A DNA stretch of 64,000 nucleotides from Bacteroidaceae bacterium (GCA_017649485.1 JAGCGS010000048.1:40462-104461); one strand, 5' to 3'; shown: positions 32,700-40,286, counted from the first letter of the stretch. The notes: generated by a model from the sequence alone, not told the origin. Made by a program: numbers and translations.

Positions 32700-32730
32700 C
32701 AAATATAATGAAAAAAGAATAGATTAACAA
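32700..32730 (-). promoter_or_regulatory. Promoter of the esterase-rnr unit
   Basis: Minus-strand TTG at 32730-32728 and TATATTTG at 32707-32700 with a 20-base spacer. A divergent plus-strand TATATTTG lies at 32741-32748. Confidence 0.7.
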
Positions 32731-32740
32731 GATAAGTTTG

Positions 32741-32748
32741 TATATTTG
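32741..32748 (+). promoter_or_regulatory. -7 box for the 32770 gene
   Basis: TATATTTG 21 bases before the ATG at 32770; no convincing -33 box was seen. Confidence 0.5.
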
Positions 32749-32769
32749 TGGTGACCAAATATTATCAAT

Positions 32770-33372
32770 ATGGAGAAACGTACAATTATTAAAGGTGGCT
32801 TGTTGGCCTTGCTAAGTATGATACTATGTTTGCCAATAGTTAATGCACAAGATGGCATAGAGGCCATTCGCAGTCATTACTATGCTGTGAAACAGCAAAT
32901 TGCACACATGGAGGCTGGCGAGATGCCTGCTGAGTATTACCAAGTGAAGGTGATGCGGAACTTGCCTGGCTCAGGTGGCCACGAGGAGGTGATAAACATG
33001 TATTATGCCGATAGGGAAGACCATGATATTTGGCCTTCACGTTGGCTTGAGTTGGTGACAACCCACTACAACTATGCTGCTCGCGAGTATTACGAAGAGT
33101 ATCTTTACAATCAAAATGGCGACATTGCCTTCATATTTGCCCGTAATCCGGATGTGGAGCTTGGCTCTGAGTATGAGTTCCGTTTTTACTTCGAAGATGG
33201 CCTAATCAAGGTGAATATCAGAAGTCGCAAAATGAATACTGGAGATTTCCAAGTAGTTTATGACGGTGACGAGATACCTCAGGAATACCATTCATTCTAC
33301 TATGAATTTGCTAATCGCATCAAAACCTATCGCATGTTATTCAATACGGTTGATGAGGCCAAGAGGAGTTGA
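32770..33372 (+). CDS. Secreted hypothetical protein
   Basis: 200 residues with a signal peptide (about 1-27, cleavage near VNAQ). The mature part is rich in Tyr and acidic residues (YYADREDHD, YNYAAREYYEEYLYNQNGD) with alternating beta-like segments. I do not recognise a family. It has its own promoter and sits alone between divergent and convergent neighbours, so context gives no role. Confidence 0.75.
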   Translation: MEKRTIIKGGLLALLSMILCLPIVNAQDGIEAIRSHYYAVKQQIAHMEAGEMPAEYYQVKVMRNLPGSGGHEEVINMYYADREDHDIWPSRWLELVTTHYNYAAREYYEEYLYNQNGDIAFIFARNPDVELGSEYEFRFYFEDGLIKVNIRSRKMNTGDFQVVYDGDEIPQEYHSFYYEFANRIKTYRMLFNTVDEAKRS

Positions 33373-33426
33373 TACTTAGGCAAGCGAGGGATGGGGGCTT
33401 CAATGCATTGCCTAATATCTTGTTTA

Positions 33427-34029
33427 TTAATCCAATAGCTTCTTTAGTTGTTGATTGAAGATATTTCGTTCCACAATGCGATAATGCGGACGATAGGCTT
33501 GATTATAGGCTTCACTATGGTGAACAGCTTCATCTTGCTCACTACATTCTTTAAGCAACTGCTTCAAATCTTCCGTCATAGTCACAGGTATCCTTTTTTC
33601 CTCAATAACATTCACTATCTGAGTCCATTGATCAGCCCATTTGTCTGATAGAGGTTCCACATGGTTGGCACTCTCCACAAAAGCGTCCAACAGTTGTTCG
33701 GCACTAATCTTGCCATCCGATACGGCATTGAGATAAATCCTAACATATTTACCCTCACTACCTGTTGGCTCATAGTAAGCCCCTGTGTTTTCTGAGGCTT
33801 GTTCCATCTCGCTCATCAGGTAGTTCCTTGCATTCTCCACATTGGAAATCATGTGTCCAGGTCCGAATCGCTCTTGATAGAAACTTTTGTAAACATCCTG
33901 TAGTGTAGCCTTCGGATATTGATCAATCAAGCCTCTCACTGCCTTTTCAATGCGCTCATTCTCTGTGTTTTCAGTGCAGGAAACCAAGCACAGAGCCATA
34001 ATTGCTCCCAAAAAAGTGATTATTTTCAT
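33427..34029 (-). CDS. Hypothetical lipoprotein
   Basis: 200 residues with a lipobox CLVSC (Cys18) after a short hydrophobic signal. The mature part is helical and charged, with DVYKSFYQERFGPGHMIS as its most distinctive block. No family recognised with confidence. It starts 16 bases after the 34046 gene and may be in the same transcript as the restriction gene, or simply downstream of it. Confidence 0.75.
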   Translation of the reverse strand: MKIITFLGAIMALCLVSCTENTENERIEKAVRGLIDQYPKATLQDVYKSFYQERFGPGHMISNVENARNYLMSEMEQASENTGAYYEPTGSEGKYVRIYLNAVSDGKISAEQLLDAFVESANHVEPLSDKWADQWTQIVNVIEEKRIPVTMTEDLKQLLKECSEQDEAVHHSEAYNQAYRPHYRIVERNIFNQQLKKLLD

Positions 34030-34045
34030 ATTTTATTATCAATTA

Positions 34046-34411
34046 CTATAGTAGGAAAATAGTATATTCTATTTCATCTTCCATGGCCATATCATGCATA
34101 TACTTATAAGATGCTTCTGGATGAAATTCTGAGTATTTACCAAAAAGAATTGTGCCTTTTTCTATCATTCCGTCATCAGGACTCAACCCTTCTTCTAACA
34201 TATTCTCCCTAATAGCTCGGATAATATATTTGTGAAGACCTTTTTTGTGCTCCGACAAATAAAGAGAGTCAAGGGTTTCACCTTCATCTTCTATATTTCT
34301 AAGCTTATTATAAATGCTCTCAGAAACACATTTCGTGAAGGTTGTCTCACCTACCGCAGCAAAACCATCTACGGAATAAGTAATTTCAATTAATTCATCA
34401 AATACAGACAT
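34046..34411 (-). CDS. Small hypothetical protein next to the restriction gene
   Basis: 121 residues, acidic, without signal or membrane segment and with no family I recognise. It begins only seven bases after the stop of the type IIG restriction gene, so the two are very probably cotranscribed. The spacing suggests an accessory, control or inhibitor role, but there is no direct evidence for any of these. It carries none of the CAAGGGGGC palindromes that fill its neighbour. Confidence 0.7.
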   Translation of the reverse strand: MSVFDELIEITYSVDGFAAVGETTFTKCVSESIYNKLRNIEDEGETLDSLYLSEHKKGLHKYIIRAIRENMLEEGLSPDDGMIEKGTILFGKYSEFHPEASYKYMHDMAMEDEIEYTIFLL

Positions 34412-34418
34412 AATGCAG

Positions 34419-37400
34419 TTAAAATAAAGTTGTATAATATTTATCTTCAGCTATGCAGGTTTCAGGGTCAACCGTCAGCACCTCTTCATAGGTGAGGCCA
34501 TAGAGGTGATATACCCTAAGGTTAATCTCTTGGTCAGTGTTAGCTATCTGGGTGTTGATCTCATTGCAAGCAGCCTTGTATTGGTTGAAGTATTCCTCCC
34601 ACTCATCTTGTTGCAACAACGACAGCTTTATCTTTTGCTTCTTCAGCTCTGCCATAAAACCCTTGAAATCAAGTTGGTCGAAAGTTTGCAAGGCACTGGT
34701 TATTTTGACAATGGGGCAAGCCCCATTGCTAAGATTATCAACAAGTCTGCGGAGGAAGCGGTTTCGCTTTTCTTGCAATTGCTCATGCAGAGAGAGCATC
34801 CTGTCAGCCAATTCCGATAGCAAGGGGGCTTGCCCCCTTGTCAACTCAGGAACAGGGATTTGCTCAAAATATTGTGGTTTAACCTCAATGTAACCTCCAT
34901 TGCGAACAACACATACCGAAGTAAGGAAAAGCCAAACAATTTTTGAATTGAGAACTGCAAGTAAGGCTTTGCTATCGGTTGGAAGCATACATGCTGGGGC
35001 TGAAATAATTGTTCCTCTATCATCCCAACCAAACTTATTATTATTCTGTAAATTACCCCATACAATTTTATTCTGATAAAATAATGGTTGATAAGCGCAA
35101 TTTCGAAGATTATACGGAGTGTCTCCTTTGTCGTATCGTTTACTTAATTGAGGCTCAAAACCTTTAAGATATTCCATAATAGCGGGATAATCTTCAATTC
35201 TAATAGCAGAAGTTCCTTCATATCCGTTATGACTACAAATCAAGTATTTTTTCAATTTTTGATTATACCATTTCTGCAGGTCCTTACCTTCATAAATAGG
35301 TTTTATCAGTTCATTAGATTTAGTATCTTGATTGTTCAGAAGTTCTCTTGTTTGCTCGTTGATTATAAATGCTTCATTTAAACCTGTTAGTAAACCTCTA
35401 TAGCACTTGCCATATTGATCCTTAATTGATTTATAGGCAGATATTTTCTTAATCACCTTTGACATCTTGCCACTCTGGAAGCTCCAATTATCAACGTCAA
35501 GCTCATCCTGCACAACTTCTTTAACGGGTGCAGAGTTAATCATCACAGCTCCCTGCATCGTTTTAGGAATCTTTGTATAAATAAAAGAATGATTAGATTC
35601 CTTTTTCTTGGAAAGAAGAAGAATTACAGGATAAGTAGTAGCTCCTTCGAAAATCTGAACCTCAGTAAAATCAACATAACCTTCTATACTTGTATAGTTT
35701 TGAACAAAGTTACGTAAAGATTTGCCAGCAGATGTTTTATTAAACGTATTAGAAATATAGCCAAATATGCCATTGTCTTTTAGCAAGTTAATTCCGCGTT
35801 CATAGAAATAAGAAAACAAATCACCATCAGAATTAAATACCTTATAGTTTTGGCGGTAATAATCAATATCTTTTTGAGATAATAACTCAGCCCTAACATA
35901 CGGCGGATTTCCAATAACGACATCGAATCCACCTATATATTCAGCCTCAAATGCCTCATCTACAGTTACTGTATTCACAAGGGGACAAGTCCCCTTGCTA
36001 TTCTCATTGCAAGGTAACGGTGGGAGATTGTGCTTTATCCGATTATTATCAATATATTGGATGACCTCATTGAAATGGCCTGATTCTGTAATGCAGTTGC
36101 AACTATATTTTTGCGTCCAAATAGACCGCGACTTGTTCTCGCTTAGCAAGGGGGCTTGCCCCCTTGTATCATCATTATTAAATTGACTCATAGTCATTAA
36201 GTCGCGATGCTTATTGATGGCTATGGCTGTCTTGGATTTAATCATACCTACAATTCTATCACATTCATCTTCCTCACAAACGAGTAGCATGTGAAAATGA
36301 TCTCTACAAATATTGAAGGTTATGACGTTCAGTTTATTTTCCTCAATAATCTTGTCTATTACCTCACACACAAGCAGTTCTTCCTCTTGCGTCAGTTCCA
36401 CCGGATTTGCATTTGGCATTGTACCGTTAAACCGCTTTTCTCTCACTTCCAGTTCTTTCATCCTTTCAGAAGTACGACTGTCATGTGTTGCCGTTACTAT
36501 GTGCCAGGCCTTTTTATCTTTCCGCTCAAAGACTTTGGGAAATTCTTTATGCCAATCAAAGGCCTTGTCACCAGCAATGTCAGGGTCGCTGACCAATGAA
36601 TTGCCACACTTGATATTCTTATTCAGGGCATTGAGTTTGCGATGAGGCTTTGCGGTGCGAAGCCATAATGACAGTTGGGCAATCTCAACACTCTCTTCAT
36701 TGATGTCAACACCATAGAGGTTGTTTTCCAAAATACTGTTTTCCACCCCTTGGAACTCAATGGATGAGCCAATAATCTTGGCTTCCAATTCGTCTATCAA
36801 TTTATGCTCCTTAATTAGGAATTGCAGCGCAGCATTGAGGAAAGCACCACTACCACAGGCAGGGTCAAGAATGGTTAGTTGGAGTAGCCAGTCACGATAT
36901 TGGCTCAGTAGGTCGAGTTGAGCCTTTTTGGTCTGCATCTGCCTGCGTTTGTCACTGACAAGGGGGCAAGCACCTTTGCTGTCAATGATGCCCATCTTCA
37001 GTTTCTTCTCCTCGCAGAGGCGACCTACTGTGTTATCAACTATGTATTTAGTAATGTACTGAGGAGTATAGAAAACGCCATCTTGTTTACGTTTGGAAAC
37101 AGTTGGTTCTGTTTGCTCGCCTTGTGAAATTTTGCGGGTAACCTCCTCAATCTCAGTCAGCGAGTTCTCAAAGATATGGCCCAGGATGTTTACATCCACC
37201 TCGCTCTCAAAGTCATATTCCGACAGTTTGCGAGTGTGTCCCACCAGCACATCATCGCTGATTATAATATGGTCAAGCACCTCATCTGGTTTGAATAGGC
37301 CACCATTGTAGGCAAAAATCTCGTACTTCTTGCCTTGGAAGCCTGTGTTCATGTAGCCGAAATACTTCTTCACTCGGTCGTAGAAAGGACGGTATTCGTC

Positions 37401-38303
37401 CATTTCTTTCAGCTTCTCCCATTGGTCAATAATCTGCACCATCGAGTTGGGAGGCAATAAGGCACAATCCTCTGCAAAGAAGATAAACAGCAGCCGGTCA
37501 AGCAGTTTCTGCGTTTTCTTGAATAAAAGCAGTTGCCATTGTTTCTCATTCTCAGCACTTGTTACAATGGGGCAAGCCCCATTGCTATCTAAATATGGAT
37601 TCTGTTTCACAATATCGGCAAAGAGTGCGCGTTTGAACTGCGAATAGTCTTTATAAAGTGCATTCGTAATCTGGTCTTCAGCTGAGACTGACTCTTGCTT
37701 CAGCTGTATGGCAATGCCCTGTTGCATTTGTGTCCAAGCAAGACAGAGGTAAAGCTCTTTGAAATCATCCTCCTTCATTGTGAAAAGATCCCATTCTCTG
37801 CATGAGGTAGCATTGTCGATATAAAGGCGAAGTTTCTCGAAATTGGAGATGATGACATAACGGCATTGGGGGTGTTGGCTCTTGTAGCCGAAAGCCTGTG
37901 TCTCAACTTTTGAGAGGTCAGTAGTCTTATGGTCTTTCAGCTCAATCACGCCTATCACGGATTCTTTGACAAGGGGGTTTGCCCCTTTGCTTCGACTGTC
38001 CAAATCCCTGTCAGTTAGCGTTTCCCGTAAAATGATGGCACCATCAGCTTTCTTTGCGTTGGTTTCGTTTTTCTGCTCAGTGATGAGGTTATAGTTAGGC
38101 GAAGGATTGAGTGTATAGCCCAGTATCTTCACAAACAGCTCACGCAGGAAACCTTCCTGAAACTGTTCTTCCTTGCTCTGGCGGATATTGGCCTGTATGT
38201 TGACATCAAGAAAGTACTGCTGATAACGATTCCACGCTTCAGCTGTCTGCTCTAATGGCAGAGTAGCCACATATTTCCTGATGACGTTTTTCTGAAAAAA
38301 CAT
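34419..38303 (-). CDS. Type IIG restriction-modification enzyme with inserted Y1-transposase-like domain and palindromes
   Basis: 1294 residues. The N-terminal nuclease motif is Asp87 (ADGAI) with Glu121-Leu-Lys123 (IELK). The methyltransferase has motif I LDPACGSGAF (479-488), GVDINEESVEIAQLSLWL (531-548) and motif IV NPPY (799-802). A TaqI-type specificity domain (about 960-1155) and a coiled-coil C-terminus follow. Residues 594-768, between motifs I and IV, are foreign to the family: they carry His669-Phe-His671 and Tyr750 of a REP-type Y1 transposase. Seven palindrome-encoded octapeptides are at 105-112, 240-247, 442-449, 713-720, 769-776, 1155-1162 and 1192-1199. The frame is fully open, and all core residues are kept, so the enzyme may work. 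A TACATTTG -7 box is at 38341-38334. Confidence 0.9.
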   Translation of the reverse strand: MFFQKNVIRKYVATLPLEQTAEAWNRYQQYFLDVNIQANIRQSKEEQFQEGFLRELFVKILGYTLNPSPNYNLITEQKNETNAKKADGAIILRETLTDRDLDSRSKGANPLVKESVIGVIELKDHKTTDLSKVETQAFGYKSQHPQCRYVIISNFEKLRLYIDNATSCREWDLFTMKEDDFKELYLCLAWTQMQQGIAIQLKQESVSAEDQITNALYKDYSQFKRALFADIVKQNPYLDSNGACPIVTSAENEKQWQLLLFKKTQKLLDRLLFIFFAEDCALLPPNSMVQIIDQWEKLKEMDEYRPFYDRVKKYFGYMNTGFQGKKYEIFAYNGGLFKPDEVLDHIIISDDVLVGHTRKLSEYDFESEVDVNILGHIFENSLTEIEEVTRKISQGEQTEPTVSKRKQDGVFYTPQYITKYIVDNTVGRLCEEKKLKMGIIDSKGACPLVSDKRRQMQTKKAQLDLLSQYRDWLLQLTILDPACGSGAFLNAALQFLIKEHKLIDELEAKIIGSSIEFQGVENSILENNLYGVDINEESVEIAQLSLWLRTAKPHRKLNALNKNIKCGNSLVSDPDIAGDKAFDWHKEFPKVFERKDKKAWHIVTATHDSRTSERMKELEVREKRFNGTMPNANPVELTQEEELLVCEVIDKIIEENKLNVITFNICRDHFHMLLVCEEDECDRIVGMIKSKTAIAINKHRDLMTMSQFNNDDTRGQAPLLSENKSRSIWTQKYSCNCITESGHFNEVIQYIDNNRIKHNLPPLPCNENSKGTCPLVNTVTVDEAFEAEYIGGFDVVIGNPPYVRAELLSQKDIDYYRQNYKVFNSDGDLFSYFYERGINLLKDNGIFGYISNTFNKTSAGKSLRNFVQNYTSIEGYVDFTEVQIFEGATTYPVILLLSKKKESNHSFIYTKIPKTMQGAVMINSAPVKEVVQDELDVDNWSFQSGKMSKVIKKISAYKSIKDQYGKCYRGLLTGLNEAFIINEQTRELLNNQDTKSNELIKPIYEGKDLQKWYNQKLKKYLICSHNGYEGTSAIRIEDYPAIMEYLKGFEPQLSKRYDKGDTPYNLRNCAYQPLFYQNKIVWGNLQNNNKFGWDDRGTIISAPACMLPTDSKALLAVLNSKIVWLFLTSVCVVRNGGYIEVKPQYFEQIPVPELTRGQAPLLSELADRMLSLHEQLQEKRNRFLRRLVDNLSNGACPIVKITSALQTFDQLDFKGFMAELKKQKIKLSLLQQDEWEEYFNQYKAACNEINTQIANTDQEINLRVYHLYGLTYEEVLTVDPETCIAEDKYYTTLF
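34709..34728 (+). repeat. CAAGGGGGC palindrome, internal copy (residues 1192-1199)
   Basis: CAATGGGGC-AA-GCCCCATTG, perfect 9-bp arms with both arms changed relative to the consensus. Read in the gene as SNGACPIV. Confidence 0.9.
34821..34840 (-). repeat. CAAGGGGGC palindrome, internal copy (residues 1155-1162)
   Basis: CAAGGGGGC-TT-GCCCCCTTG, perfect, in the opposite orientation judged by flanks (AGC...TCA). Read in the gene as TRGQAPLL, just after the specificity domain. Confidence 0.9.
35978..35997 (+). repeat. CAAGGGGGC palindrome, internal copy (residues 769-776)
   Basis: CAAGGGGAC-AA-GTCCCCTTG, perfect with compensated arm changes. Read as SKGTCPLV. It marks the downstream end of the transposase-like segment. 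Confidence 0.9.
36000..36524 (-). mobile_element. REP-associated tyrosine transposase-like (Y1, HUH) domain within the RM gene
   Basis: Residues 594-768 of the restriction enzyme. The start WHIVTATHDSRTS looks like the first beta strand of IS200/RAYT proteins. DHFHMLL supplies the HUH pair (His669, His671), and HFNEVIQYIDNNRIKHNL matches the helix holding the catalytic Tyr (Tyr750) in this superfamily. Both ends abut sequence that is contiguous in ordinary type IIG enzymes (FDWHKEFPKVF and GGFDVVIGNPPY). A palindrome lies inside it and another at its end. Assignment is by motif, without a profile search. Confidence 0.78.
36147..36166 (-). repeat. CAAGGGGGC palindrome, internal copy (residues 713-720)
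   Basis: CAAGGGGGC-TT-GCCCCCTTG, perfect, reverse orientation. Read as TRGQAPLL, between the HUH motif and the Tyr helix of the transposase-like segment. Confidence 0.9.
36959..36978 (+). repeat. CAAGGGGGC palindrome, internal copy (residues 442-449)
   Basis: CAAGGGGGC-AA-GCACCTTTG: decayed on one arm, so the hairpin has mismatches. Read as SKGACPLV, shortly before methyltransferase motif I. Confidence 0.85.
37565..37584 (+). repeat. CAAGGGGGC palindrome, internal copy (residues 240-247)
   Basis: CAATGGGGC-AA-GCCCCATTG, same compensated variant as at 34709. Read as SNGACPIV, between the nuclease and helical domains. Confidence 0.9.
37970..37989 (+). repeat. CAAGGGGGC palindrome, internal copy (residues 105-112)
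   Basis: CAAGGGGGT-TT-GCCCCTTTG, partly decayed. Read as SKGANPLV, in the loop between nuclease residues Asp87 and Glu121. Confidence 0.85.
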
Positions 38304-38333
38304 AAGTTATGCCTGGCGTTTAGTTTCAATTCA

Positions 38334-38341
38334 CAAATGTA
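38334..38341 (-). promoter_or_regulatory. -7 box of the restriction gene
   Basis: Minus-strand TACATTTG, 30 bases upstream of the ATG at 38303. No clear -33 box. Confidence 0.5.
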
Positions 38342-38573
38342 AGAAAAAGAAATTAGAAAAGATGCAGGTTAGATTGATTTTTTCTGGGTTTTTACATCAT
38401 GATATTCATGAGAGTAGCGACACTTTCTTCTATCAAAAAACAGTTGCATGTTTCCAGCCCGACTTGTAAATCACAATTTGTGACCTCCAATGACAAGCTT
38501 TTTGGGATGATTATAGGTTTTCCGACAAATCTTTTAGTGCCGCTAAGCTAATTGTATTTTATATTTAACGAAG

Positions 38574-38593
38574 CAAGGGGGCTTGCCCCCTTG
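38574..38593 (-). repeat. CAAGGGGGC palindrome, extragenic copy 1
   Basis: Perfect palindrome with TT centre and AGC...TCA flanks, reverse orientation, 270 bases upstream of the restriction gene start. Confidence 0.9.
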
Positions 38594-38626
38594 TCAATCC
38601 CCCACCCATCAAACCAATGATACTAA

Positions 38627-38646
38627 CAAGGGGGCAAGCCCCCTTG
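38627..38646 (+). repeat. CAAGGGGGC palindrome, extragenic copy 2
   Basis: Perfect palindrome with AA centre, facing copy 1; the two are 53 bases apart and could form a larger inverted pair. Confidence 0.9.
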
Positions 38647-38668
38647 CTTTATCCTCTGAAATTGCTTG

Positions 38669-38720
38669 GTCGGAGCAAAAGTGTCGTTTAGTCGGAGAGG
38701 ATGGGTTGTCCGCTCCGACC
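38669..38720. repeat. GTCGGAG 22-bp array with inverted end
   Basis: GTCGGAG at 38669 and 38691 are exactly 22 bases apart, and the reverse complement CTCCGAC begins 22 bases later at 38713. GGTCGGAGC (38668-38676) and GCTCCGACC (38712-38720) form a perfect 9-bp inverted pair. Confidence 0.75.
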
Positions 38721-38773
38721 TAACCTGCCACTAGCTTCAACCTGACCCGCCGCATCAAAACAAATGATATTGA

Positions 38774-38793
38774 CAAGGGGGCAAGCCCCCTTG
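38774..38793 (+). repeat. CAAGGGGGC palindrome, extragenic copy 3
   Basis: Perfect palindrome with AA centre and full flanks TGA...CTT, the closest match to the apparent consensus TGACAAGGGGGCAAG and onwards. Confidence 0.9.
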
Positions 38794-38969
38794 CTTCCAC
38801 CTTTTCTCGTGGAGAATGGCGTGGCATATTGAGACTGGGCACGTCCTGTCTCTGCTCATGTGAGGCTATGTCAAAACGTCAAAATGGTGGTTTTTGAATA
38901 ATTGCTGCCTTCGCCCATCTAACTCGTCATTGAATAACAGATGGTTAGCATACAATAAAATCAATGCAA

Positions 38970-39320
38970 AAGAATTTTCGCAAAACATGCCGACACTTCA
39001 CTTTTGCTCTTTAATATAAAGACATACAAATAAATAGGTTGGTGAAGTGATTTGGCAACACTTCACTAACACTTCACTTTTGAGAACCTTGAAATTGGTA
39101 GTCAAAAATGACGTTATGGTATTATAACAACTCATAATAACAGCAAAAGTTAAGCCAATCAGATAATAATCGTGCTAAATAGTCAATATTTGACACTTAC
39201 AGAAGAGTGAAGTGTTGGTGAAGTGTTGGCGAAACACTTCACTCCAGAATAGGTTGATTAGTAATGACTTATACGCCAAAAGTGAAGTGTTGGCATGTTT
39301 TTGCAAAATTCTTTTCAATT
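38970..39320. repeat. Long inverted repeat of CACTTCAC units (MITE-like)
   Basis: The left arm from 38970 (AAAGAATTTTCGCAAAACAT, then GCCGACACTTCACTTTTG) is matched by the reverse complement of 39277-39317 with few differences. Inner parts also match: AACACTTCACTAACACTTCA at 39057 against 39211-39240. Arms are about 110 bases and the centre about 115. The CACTTCAC words repeat with an 11-base step. No open frame lies inside. Confidence 0.75.
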
Positions 39321-39381
39321 AAATGCAATGGGGGGGCAATTATAACGGCTATTTAAGTAGATAAAGCGGAAAAGAAATAAA

Positions 39382-39410
39382 AAAGGGGAAACTTTGAAAG
39401 CTTCCCCTTT
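39382..39410 (-). terminator. Terminator of the flavodoxin gene
   Basis: AAAGGGGAA (39382-39390) pairs with TTCCCCTTT (39402-39410); on the minus strand a T-rich run follows, 20 bases after the flavodoxin stop. Confidence 0.85.
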
Positions 39411-39429
39411 ATATTTATAAGTCAAATAC

Positions 39430-40248
39430 TTATCTGTCAACTGCAGTAAAGTATGGAGCCTCATTACCATTCTCCTTGGTAACATAAATGTCCATCTTAC
39501 CACCATTAGCCTCACCTACAAACTTATAGTCAGTACCCTTTGAGGTTTTGCGACTACCAACGCTAACTGCCTTTGTGCCTTTCATCATGTCGTAAGTAGA
39601 GATAGCAGCATCGAAGATAGCGGTTTCCTCTGCAGTAGGAGCTTGCTGAGCTGAATAGTCAGCCAACACCTCGTTCTGGCCTTCAATCAAACCTAATGAA
39701 ATCAGAACACGGTCAACAGCAGCAGGCATCTTGTTCATCAGAGAACTACGCACACCTACACACTCAGAAATCTTAATGCCAGGAACAGCTTTCAACAAGT
39801 CGTCAACACTCTGCTTTACACCGCTACTACCACTAGTGCAGAATGGAACCACGTTCTTGCCATTGAGGACACCACTCGCAATGAGGGTCTTAACTGGTTG
39901 AGCATAAGTGCCTCCCCAAAGTGGATAACCTAAGAAGATTACATCGTAGTCGGCTACGTTGTGTGCCAAAGGCTTCAACTCTGGCAATACATTGTTATCT
40001 CTGTCTGCACCCCAACGCTTCAACAGTTCCTGATAGTCAGTAGGATAGGCAACAGTAGTTTGGATAGCCTCAATATCGGCACCAGTCTTCTGTTGGATGT
40101 ATTCTGCAAGTTGCTTTGTGGTGTTGGTAACTGAGAAATAGAGTACCAATACTTTTTTTGCAGGCTCATTTGAATCCTGAGCCTGAGGCTTTGATGCGCA
40201 AGCAGTAATCAACAAGCCTGCCATCATCATCATAAATAGCTTTTTCAT
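39430..40248 (-). CDS. Flavodoxin-family lipoprotein
   Basis: 272 residues. A lipoprotein signal (MKKLFMMMMAGLLITACASK, Cys17) precedes a flavodoxin domain of about 150 residues. Its FMN phosphate loop is FSVTNTTKQLA; the GYPLWGGTYAQPV and CTSGSSGV segments would flank the isoalloxazine ring. The last 80 residues form a small beta-rich domain (SVGSRKTSKGTDYKFVGEANGG). Flavodoxins are normally cytoplasmic, so a lipid-anchored one probably serves periplasmic electron transfer or reduction. The partner is unknown. Confidence 0.85.
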   Translation of the reverse strand: MKKLFMMMMAGLLITACASKPQAQDSNEPAKKVLVLYFSVTNTTKQLAEYIQQKTGADIEAIQTTVAYPTDYQELLKRWGADRDNNVLPELKPLAHNVADYDVIFLGYPLWGGTYAQPVKTLIASGVLNGKNVVPFCTSGSSGVKQSVDDLLKAVPGIKISECVGVRSSLMNKMPAAVDRVLISLGLIEGQNEVLADYSAQQAPTAEETAIFDAAISTYDMMKGTKAVSVGSRKTSKGTDYKFVGEANGGKMDIYVTKENGNEAPYFTAVDR

Positions 40249-40286
40249 TTGTCTAATTGTTTAAAAATTAATGTTCTTATCGCCTG

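Larger units (their letters stand above)
38342..39381. other. Gene-free repeat region upstream of the restriction gene
   Basis: About 1.0 kb without any supportable gene. It holds three CAAGGGGGC palindromes, a GTCGGAG 22-bp array and a long inverted repeat built from CACTTCAC words, each listed separately. Confidence 0.75.

Noticed and set aside
34419-38303. Two or more separate genes or a broken pseudogene at the restriction locus
   Set aside because: The frame is continuous for 1294 codons and nuclease, methyltransferase and specificity motifs are all intact.
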